In this document: positions 1-5,284 of the stretch, piece after piece
How positions within the stretch are numbered: position 1 is the first letter of the stretch
How the letters are laid out: each line of letters starts with the position of its first letter
Assembly (NCBI GenBank): GCA_002423365.1
Contig: DIVU01000056.1
Location: forward strand, 621 to 6,384
Reading direction: 5' to 3'
From: Desulfuromonadaceae bacterium UBA6124
GTDB lineage: Bacteria; Desulfobacterota; Desulfuromonadia; Desulfuromonadales; Trichloromonadaceae
DNA: 5,764 nt
Program-made: the position numbers and the translations under genes
Notes under the pieces: model-generated
The model's database searches: none
What the model was told of the DNA's origin: nothing
Seen by the model: only the letters and a program-made list of their open reading frames with translations

Positions 1-9
1 ATGTAGACA

Positions 10-15
10 CCTCCT
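10..15 (-). promoter_or_regulatory. Ribosome binding site of a divergent gene cut by the left edge
   Basis: Read on the minus strand, AGGAGG (15 to 10) is followed by seven bases and then AT at positions 2-1. If the next base outside the window is G, this is a textbook Shine-Dalgarno plus ATG, so a minus-strand gene probably begins exactly at the window edge. None of its coding sequence is visible, so its product is unknown. An alternative is that the plus-strand ATG TAG at 1-6 ends an upstream plus-strand gene, which would fit the plus-strand terminator at 104-122. Confidence 0.5.
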
Positions 16-103
16 GAAATGAATGATTCGTCTCCCGGGGATAGCACTCTCCGGGGCATCAGTGCATTAAAGCATATCTGGGAATCGACGGATTGCCAGC
101 TGG

Positions 104-122
104 ACCGGTTGCCGGTTTTTTT
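104..122 (+). terminator. Short intrinsic-terminator-like hairpin
   Basis: ACCGG (104-108), a three-base loop TTG and CCGGT (112-116) form a 5-bp GC-rich stem that runs into seven Ts (116-122). This is the form of a plus-strand rho-independent terminator, though a short one. It could end a plus-strand transcript entering from the left, or insulate the operon from antisense initiation in the divergent region. Confidence 0.4.
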
Positions 123-429
123 GACTGTAGATTCCGAATTGGTCATCGATCCGGTTTTTTGACGGAATTGATGCCGCCATTTGCTTGCCATTCGGCGAAT
201 GTCTGCTAGGTATTTCTTAACGCTGAAAATACAAGGAAGTTCTTCTAGAGGAATGATGAAAGAAACTTTAGTGAAAGACTCGCCTATTGGGTTTTTCTTA
301 AACTGGAAATATTGTCGATAAAACCGACGGTTGGGCTTTGATTCAATTATTAAAATATCCCGCATAGTTGATAAAGGATGGGCTAATGTATCGATATTGT
401 TGATTAAAAAAACAATCTGGATGCACTTT

Positions 430-445
430 TGGCGCGCGGAATGCA
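430..445 (+). promoter_or_regulatory. Candidate sigma-54 (-24/-12) promoter for the cytochrome operon
   Basis: TGGCGC (430-435), five bases, then ATGCA (441-445) resembles the sigma-54 consensus TGGCAC-N5-TTGCA. The diagnostic GG (431-432) and GC (443-444) are separated by exactly ten bases. No other plus-strand site between 330 and 571 has this spacing with a TGGC start. Transcription would begin near 455. An imperfect operator-like inverted repeat, ATTGTT-N9-AACAAT, lies just upstream at 396-416. Sigma-54 control of respiratory cytochrome genes is known in Geobacter. I saw no convincing -35/-10 pair with 16-18 nt spacing in the region. Confidence 0.4.
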
Positions 446-571
446 TCCTGCTCAAAACTGATTTTCTTTTTTGTAGCATCGAAAAGTCGGTTCGCATCGG
501 TGGCGGCGATTGGTTGGGAGGCCGGTTCCGCTTCCGGAGATTTTCACGAAATCATGTAGACAGGAGGTAGC

Positions 572-1801
572 ATGAGAGTCTGGCAAGGATTTTTGATGGG
601 CGTGCTGTTGGTGCCGCTGGCCTTGTGGCCGGCCGATCCGGCGGCGGCAGCCTCGGTTTCCGGTCGGGCAAGTACCGTGCTCGAATGGTACGACACCGCC
701 AACGAGGAAACCTCGCTGCCGGTGTACCAGTACCTGCAACTGAACGCGAAGGATATCGGCACCAAGGGCTACAATTTCAAGGCCTACGGTCGGCTTGGCA
801 ACGATCTGAACGACGAGGAGAATATCAAGAGCCGCCTCTATTACGCTTATCTCGAAAAGAAAGACCTCTTCGAGGGCTTCGATTTCCGTCTCGGTCGCCA
901 GTTCATCTCCACCACCGCCGGCGCCTCATTGATGGACGGTCTTTCCCTCAACTACACCCTGCTCGACGATTACCAGATCAAGGTCTTCGGCGGCGGGGAC
1001 GTCAGCTACTACCAGGGTTACAACGCCAAGGACGTGGTCACCGGCGTCGAGGTTTCCGGCAACTTCTTCGACAGCCTCGATCTCTCCCTCAGTTACCTGC
1101 AGAAGTGGGACGAAGGCCTGCTCGGCCAGGAGCTGCTCGGCTTCGACGCCAGTTACGACCTGAACGGCAAACTCTGGCTCTACAACGAACTGCAGTGGGA
1201 CATCCTCTCCGAGCGGCTCAGCTATGCCCAGGTCGGCGGTAAATACCGCTTCGACTTCCCCCTCACCGCCCGCCTCGAGTACCTCTACAGTCTGCCGGTC
1301 TTCTCCTCCACCTCGATCTATTCGGCCTTCGCCGTCGCCGAATACGAAGAGGTGCTGGCCGAAGTCACCTACAACATCCGCCGCGACATCCAGCTCTTCG
1401 GCCGTTACGTCCGGGAAATCTACGAGGATTTCTCCGACGCCGACGTCTTCGAGGCCGGGATCGAGAAGCTGCGCACCGGCAGCTTCTCCGGCTATCTCAC
1501 CGGGGTTTACCGCAGTGACGACGACGGGCAGGACCTCAAGGGCTTCAAGGTGCGCGGCGCCTATCGTCTCACCAACGCGATCGAGGCCGGTCTCGGGATG
1601 AATCTCGACGTGCTCGAGCGGGAGATCGACTACTTCGACAGCGATACCGATACCGACGACACGACCAGCCGCCGCTACTGGGCCGACGTCTCCTGGCGCC
1701 TGACCGACACGCTCAACCTGGAAGGCAAGATCGAGCGGGTGGATAGCGATCTGTGGGATTACTACAATCGTGGCACCCTGCGCCTGAACCTTCTCTTCTG
1801 A
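572..1801 (+). CDS. Outer-membrane beta-barrel of a porin-cytochrome conduit
   Basis: This 409-residue protein probably forms the outer-membrane channel that holds the cytochrome wire. The start is set by AGGAGG at 562-567. Residues 1-27 look like a Sec signal peptide (R2, a hydrophobic stretch, then an Ala-rich AxA cleavage site near 24-27). The mature part is a series of short alternating hydrophobic/polar segments rich in Tyr, Phe and Trp (for example KSRLYYAYLEK, GFDFRLGRQF, KLWLYNELQW, RRYWADVSWRL), and the protein ends in LNLLF. The terminal aromatic residue is the classic outer-membrane insertion signal. I count about 20-22 possible strands. Loops are acidic; residues 356-366 are an Asp/Thr run (DSDTDTDDTTS). 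It has no CXXCH and no cysteine. MtrB has about 700 residues, so this barrel is compact. The function rests mainly on the two decaheme genes that follow 15 nt downstream. An unrelated porin cannot be excluded from sequence alone. Confidence 0.8.
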   Translation: MRVWQGFLMGVLLVPLALWPADPAAAASVSGRASTVLEWYDTANEETSLPVYQYLQLNAKDIGTKGYNFKAYGRLGNDLNDEENIKSRLYYAYLEKKDLFEGFDFRLGRQFISTTAGASLMDGLSLNYTLLDDYQIKVFGGGDVSYYQGYNAKDVVTGVEVSGNFFDSLDLSLSYLQKWDEGLLGQELLGFDASYDLNGKLWLYNELQWDILSERLSYAQVGGKYRFDFPLTARLEYLYSLPVFSSTSIYSAFAVAEYEEVLAEVTYNIRRDIQLFGRYVREIYEDFSDADVFEAGIEKLRTGSFSGYLTGVYRSDDDGQDLKGFKVRGAYRLTNAIEAGLGMNLDVLEREIDYFDSDTDTDDTTSRRYWADVSWRLTDTLNLEGKIERVDSDLWDYYNRGTLRLNLLF

Positions 1802-1816
1802 CAAGGAGCATCCCAT

Positions 1817-2653
1817 ATGACCCGCAGAATATTATTCGCACTGATCCCGATGCTGGCCGCCGGCGCGCTGCTGGCCTGGGCGGCGGGCTTCGACCACGAG
1901 GCTCACGTCAAGGAGTACGTCGACGGCGGCGATTGCGCGGCCTGCCACGTTGCCGGCGCGCCTTCCATCATCCCCGAAATCGCCGTCTGCCTCGAATGCC
2001 ACGGGCAAGAGGAAGTCGGCGGCATCAGCTTGCCCGTGCCCAAGACCCACGGGCCGCTCTGGGCTCTCAACCACCGCGCCGAAGCCAAGGGCAACGCCAT
2101 CGACTGCAATGCCTGCCACGAGCAGAGCGACTGCCTCGACTGCCACAAGGCCGGGTTCTCCCACGAGCAGGGCGCTTTCAGCAACAACATGGTCAACGTG
2201 CACCGCAGCGACTTCCACGTCACCCACCCCATCGCCGCCCGCACCGACCAGAACCTCTGCTCAAGCTGTCACGAGCCCAATTACTGCAACGAGTGCCACG
2301 ATCGCTTCCAGATGCGCGGCAGCGACATCGGCAGCCCCTCGCACCGGCGCACTTTCGACATGGGTCTGGATGTTGCTGTCGGGCATGAGAACTTTACTGA
2401 GACCATGTGTGACGATTGTCATCTGACCGATTCCGTCTCCCCTAGTTACCATGCCTGGTCGATCGGGCATGCCCGCGAGGCCCGGCGTTCGCTGGCGACC
2501 TGCCAGTCCTGCCATCCCGATGGTGATGTCTGTCTCAAGTGTCATAGTGCCCGCGGGGGGCTGAAAATCAATCCTCATGGTGACGACTGGGGTGATCGTA
2601 AGGGCAGCCTTAATGACGCCAGCAACGGTAAGACGTGCAGAAAATGTCACTAG
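1817..2653 (+). CDS. Periplasmic decaheme c-type cytochrome
   Basis: This 278-residue protein probably carries electrons across the periplasm to the outer-membrane barrel, in the role of MtrA or the Geobacter Oma/Ext cytochromes. AAGGAG at 1803-1808 sits eight bases before the ATG. Residues 1-22 form a signal peptide (RR, hydrophobic core, AWA cleavage) with no lipobox. Ten CXXCH heme sites begin at residues 40, 58, 97, 106, 148, 157, 198, 229, 239 and 274. Three pairs (97/106, 148/157, 229/239) are close-packed as CXXCH-X4/5-CXXCH. Thirteen further His residues are enough for bis-His ligation of every heme. The last heme His is the C-terminal residue. All 15 His codons up to 2344 are CAC, whereas 7 of the 8 after that are CAT, so the gene may be mosaic. 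The decaheme periplasmic class is clear; the exact subfamily is not. Confidence 0.88.
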   Translation: MTRRILFALIPMLAAGALLAWAAGFDHEAHVKEYVDGGDCAACHVAGAPSIIPEIAVCLECHGQEEVGGISLPVPKTHGPLWALNHRAEAKGNAIDCNACHEQSDCLDCHKAGFSHEQGAFSNNMVNVHRSDFHVTHPIAARTDQNLCSSCHEPNYCNECHDRFQMRGSDIGSPSHRRTFDMGLDVAVGHENFTETMCDDCHLTDSVSPSYHAWSIGHAREARRSLATCQSCHPDGDVCLKCHSARGGLKINPHGDDWGDRKGSLNDASNGKTCRKCH

Positions 2654-2684
2654 CGCTTTCCAGGCCATTCATGAAAAAAGAAAA

Positions 2685-2691
2685 AAGGAGG
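2685..2691 (+). promoter_or_regulatory. Ribosome binding site that fixes the surface cytochrome start
   Basis: AAGGAGG lies six bases before the ATG at 2698. The frame is open further upstream, to an ATG at 2635 inside the preceding gene and another at 2671, but neither has a comparable site. Only the 2698 start puts the positively charged residues and hydrophobic core directly at the N-terminus of a lipoprotein signal peptide. Confidence 0.85.
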
Positions 2692-2697
2692 CACTTT

Positions 2698-5145
2698 ATG
2701 TACCGAAGGACTATTGTTTTGCTGGTAGCGTTGTTCTGCTCCACAATCATGCTTTGGGGGTGCGGCAGCAGCGGTGGCGGTGGTAGTTCGGTTTCCGTTC
2801 CCGTGGAAGACGATAGCGCCGCCGTTAACGATCCCACCCCGACCGTTCCGGTGAACCCCGCCGTGGCCCGAACCGATTGGGCGGTTGTGCCACAACTGGC
2901 CATCACCAGCGCAACGGTCGCCGACGACGGCAAGCTCACGGTCAACTTCACCCTGGCCGACCAGTCGGGTGCCCCTCTGGCGGGATTGACGGGTTTCAGC
3001 TTCATTGCCGCTCAACTGGTCCCTTCCGGGGATCTAATCAGTGGGTCCCAAGATTCACAAGACCCCTATTTCTGGCAGAGCTACATCAACCGGGTGGAAG
3101 ATGTAACCCAGCCGTCCGGGGGGCAGCCCAACAATGTGGGGCCGAATGGTACCCCGGTTTACACTAAAGCTATCCAGGCGACTACCGAAAGTAACGGTAC
3201 GCTGGTCGACAACGGTAACGGCAGCTACACTTACACCTTCAGCAAGAACCTCAAGACCGGAACCTTCTTTCCGGAAGACCCGGCAACCATGGCGTATGTA
3301 TTTCTAGGGGACGCCGCTCTCGCCTTTGATGCCGACCGCACCCACCGTGTCGCGATTCAGCTCAGCGGCGTCACGCCGACGGAGCGCGCGCCGGTCAATG
3401 CCTTCTACGACTTTATTCCCGCGACCGGTCTGGCCATCGACCCGGCGGTGGACGCTTCCCGTCTGGTGGCTGAAACCGCTTCCTGTAACGCCTGTCACGA
3501 CGGCCGCCTGGCTCTTCACGGGGGCAATCGCACCGAGGTAGGGTACTGCGTCACTTGTCACAACCCCGGGACCGTCGATGCCAACAGCGGCTTCAATCTC
3601 GATATGGCCAATATGGTCCACAAGATTCATCGCGGTCAGAACCTGCCCAGTGTCAAGGCAGGCGATGAGTATGCCATCTGGGGCTATCGCGGGACGGAGC
3701 ACGACTATTCCGAGGTACTCTACCCTTCTCTTTATTACGGTGGAGAAGGTGAACCCTTGAACTGCACCGCCTGCCATGCCAGCACCGCAAGCACTCCCGA
3801 CGGCGACAACTGGTATACAAAAACATCCGATCTTGCCTGCTTCTCCTGCCACGATCAGTACGAAACAGGGAAGATTTTCGCCTATAACACGGTTGGCGCC
3901 GGCGGAACCCCCACCTCCTACAGTCGTCATGCGCCTGCCGGATCAGATCCCTATCCGCAGGATCAAGCGAGCATTGCTGCCCGTAACTGCGGCAGTTGCC
4001 ACACTGGAACAGCTTTCAACTACCGCCGGACCTTCTACGCCCACTCCCATGACTTCGCCCGGCCGCAGTTTCAGTACATCATCGAATCGGTGACGGCCAA
4101 CGCCTCGCGTCAACCGGTGATCCGCTTCCGCATCCAGCAGCGCGCCAATGCCGGAGCGGCCTTCGCGGACATGGATCTCTTAGCGCAACTCCCCGAATAC
4201 ACCCCGGTTTATGGTGGAGCGGCGGTACGTCTTTCGGGTGGACCGAACTTTGCTTTGATCTATTCGACCACCGGGACGGACTGGGATCTCAATCGCCCCA
4301 ATGGTCAACCTGCTTCCGCGTCCCTGGCGAATCTCGGCGCGGGCACGAATGCGGGAGCGGGCACCGGCAGTGGCAGCGCTGGGACTTTGGTCACCAATGG
4401 CGATGGTTCGTTCACCGCGACGGTCACCGGGACCAACTATCCCGTCAGCGCGACGCGACGTGCCGTTTTCATGCAAGGATATTTCCAACTTGGTACCGCA
4501 CGGCTCGATACGCCCTCGCCCTTGGTTTTCGTCGATGGCGATACCGCTCGGCGGGAAATTGTCGAGCAGGACAAGTGCCTCGGTTGCCATGGCGGCATCG
4601 GGTTCCATGGTGGCAACCGCGTGGATAACCCCTTGGTTTGCGCCGGTTGTCACAACCCGCGCCTGACCAGCAGCGGACACACGCTTCCCGATGGTCAGCC
4701 TGAGGATGAAGTCAGTAATAATCTCAAGGACATGATTCACGGTATTCATGGCGGAACATTAGTCGGCGTGCGTAATTTTAACGGCAATGCAACCGCCTAT
4801 GACTTCACCACGATCATGTACCCCGGGGTTCTCTCCAATTGTCTTTCTTGCCACAAAGAAGGGACGTTTGGGCAGCCCGCGACCGGTGCGGCGGTAACCA
4901 CCAATGTCACCTTGGATCGTACCGCCGCTGAAGCCGGTGCCGATGACCTCGTGACCAGTCCTTACAGCGCCAGCTGTGTCGGCTGTCACAACGGCACCGC
5001 AGCGATTGCGCACTTCAGGGATTTTAACGGCTCCGTGAGGGCCAAGCGTTCTGATGTGGTTGGTGGAGAAGAGCGTTGTGCCCTTTGCCACAGCATCTCG
5101 AATCCGGTCGAGCCCGTTGATGGGGTGCATAGCGGGCTGCAATAG
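2698..5145 (+). CDS. OmcA/MtrC-family decaheme outer-membrane lipoprotein cytochrome
   Basis: This 815-residue protein is the likely cell-surface terminal reductase of the conduit. Residues 1-22 are a lipoprotein signal peptide ending in LWGC, with Cys22 the lipidated residue (Trp at -2 is unusual), followed by a Gly/Ser/Pro-rich tether to about residue 58. The fourfold MtrC layout is visible: beta domain I (about 60-255), pentaheme domain II (CXXCH at 263, 284, 356, 381, 431), beta domain III (about 447-620) and pentaheme domain IV (627, 648, 715, 760, 794). The two halves are an internal duplication. HGGNR recurs at 274 and 637, MVHKIH at 306 pairs with MIHGIH at 679, and LV-NG-GS-T occurs in both beta domains (about 169 and 564). 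Every mature cysteine other than Cys22 is in a heme motif, so the CX8C disulfide known in MtrC domain III is absent. Residues 547-562 are a Gly/Ala/Ser/Thr low-complexity loop. The family call is firm; the natural electron acceptor is unknown. Confidence 0.92.
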   Translation: MYRRTIVLLVALFCSTIMLWGCGSSGGGGSSVSVPVEDDSAAVNDPTPTVPVNPAVARTDWAVVPQLAITSATVADDGKLTVNFTLADQSGAPLAGLTGFSFIAAQLVPSGDLISGSQDSQDPYFWQSYINRVEDVTQPSGGQPNNVGPNGTPVYTKAIQATTESNGTLVDNGNGSYTYTFSKNLKTGTFFPEDPATMAYVFLGDAALAFDADRTHRVAIQLSGVTPTERAPVNAFYDFIPATGLAIDPAVDASRLVAETASCNACHDGRLALHGGNRTEVGYCVTCHNPGTVDANSGFNLDMANMVHKIHRGQNLPSVKAGDEYAIWGYRGTEHDYSEVLYPSLYYGGEGEPLNCTACHASTASTPDGDNWYTKTSDLACFSCHDQYETGKIFAYNTVGAGGTPTSYSRHAPAGSDPYPQDQASIAARNCGSCHTGTAFNYRRTFYAHSHDFARPQFQYIIESVTANASRQPVIRFRIQQRANAGAAFADMDLLAQLPEYTPVYGGAAVRLSGGPNFALIYSTTGTDWDLNRPNGQPASASLANLGAGTNAGAGTGSGSAGTLVTNGDGSFTATVTGTNYPVSATRRAVFMQGYFQLGTARLDTPSPLVFVDGDTARREIVEQDKCLGCHGGIGFHGGNRVDNPLVCAGCHNPRLTSSGHTLPDGQPEDEVSNNLKDMIHGIHGGTLVGVRNFNGNATAYDFTTIMYPGVLSNCLSCHKEGTFGQPATGAAVTTNVTLDRTAAEAGADDLVTSPYSASCVGCHNGTAAIAHFRDFNGSVRAKRSDVVGGEERCALCHSISNPVEPVDGVHSGLQ

Positions 5146-5184
5146 ACTGGGAATTGTATTGGTTTTTGTTTGAAGTAGAAGAAA

Positions 5185-5206
5185 GCGACGGGCTAAGGCC
5201 CTTCGT
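5185..5206 (+). repeat. Imperfect hairpin downstream of the operon
   Basis: GCGA-C-GGGC, loop TAAG, then GCCC-T-TCGT forms an eight-pair stem (one G-T pair) with a single C/T mismatch. No T-run follows, so it is not an intrinsic terminator by itself. It could protect the 3' end of the operon transcript or be part of a mobile-element end. Confidence 0.45.
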
Positions 5207-5221
5207 GTCAGACTGCTGACA
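5206..5221. repeat. Perfect inverted repeat TGTCAG-ACTG-CTGACA
   Basis: Two six-base arms that are exact reverse complements flank a four-base centre. It lies between the preceding hairpin and the terminator, where the left end of the IS1182-type element would be expected. It may be a subterminal transposase-binding site or part of the IS end. The true IS boundary cannot be fixed from one end. Confidence 0.45.
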
Positions 5222-5224
5222 AAG

Positions 5225-5252
5225 TCCCCGTCGAAAGGCGGGGATTTTGTTT
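5225..5252 (+). terminator. Strong rho-independent terminator
   Basis: TCCCCGTC, a GAAA tetraloop and GGCGGGGA (5225-5244) form an eight-pair stem with one G-T pair, followed directly by TTTTGTTT (5245-5252). It lies 79 bases after the stop of the surface cytochrome and would end the operon transcript. Because it also lies just upstream of the transposase start, it may have come with the insertion sequence, where such hairpins block read-through into the transposase. Confidence 0.85.
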
Positions 5253-5284
5253 ATAAAGTTGGCGAAATTTAGTAAAATGCCGGC

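Larger units (their letters stand above)
1..571. other. Intergenic region, probably divergent promoter region
   Basis: No convincing protein-coding gene lies in these 571 bases. The stretch is more AT-rich than the genes to its right and has frequent stops. It holds a minus-strand ribosome binding site at the left edge (10-15), a plus-strand hairpin followed by seven Ts (104-122), a second CCGGTTTTTT-GAC copy at 151-163, an inverted repeat ATTGTT-N9-AACAAT at 396-416, and a -24/-12 promoter candidate at 430-445 in front of the barrel gene. I looked for a GEMM-type c-di-GMP riboswitch, which can precede cytochrome genes in Geobacter, and did not see its conserved core. The leader from the predicted transcription start (about 455) to the start codon would be roughly 115 nt. 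Confidence 0.6.

Noticed and set aside
1..9. ATGTAGACA repeated at 1-9 and 554-562, both next to AGGAGG-type sequences
   Set aside because: A nine-base match in this much sequence with no extension is weak. In the first copy the ribosome binding site is on the opposite strand, so the contexts are not equivalent.
253..321. 22-codon ORF (MMKETLVKDSPIG...) upstream of the operon
   Set aside because: The only purine-rich stretches before it are either directly abutting the ATG or 13 bases away. No attenuator-like structure or codon run suggests a regulatory leader peptide.
331..570. 79-codon plus-strand open frame in the leader region
   Set aside because: It starts at a TTG with no ribosome binding site, overlaps the promoter candidate and leader, and the peptide shows no family resemblance.
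480..571. Possible c-di-GMP (GEMM) riboswitch in the leader
   Set aside because: The leader has GC-rich repeats (GGCCGG, TTCCGG), but the conserved GEMM core and tetraloop-receptor arrangement are not visible.
926..1816. Long minus-strand open frame (296 codons) opposite the barrel gene
   Set aside because: It is a shadow of the strongly C-ending codons of the barrel gene. Its product is a low-complexity V/E/A/G-rich sequence with no recognisable domain and no convincing ribosome binding site.
2635..2697. Upstream extension of the surface cytochrome reading frame by 21 codons
   Set aside because: It would bury the lipoprotein signal peptide behind a charged extension and overlap the preceding gene. 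The strong ribosome binding site at 2685-2691 supports the start at 2698.
3304..3930. Minus-strand open frame opposite the surface cytochrome
   Set aside because: It lies wholly inside the well-supported decaheme gene, has no recognisable domain, and its amino-acid mix follows from the opposite strand.
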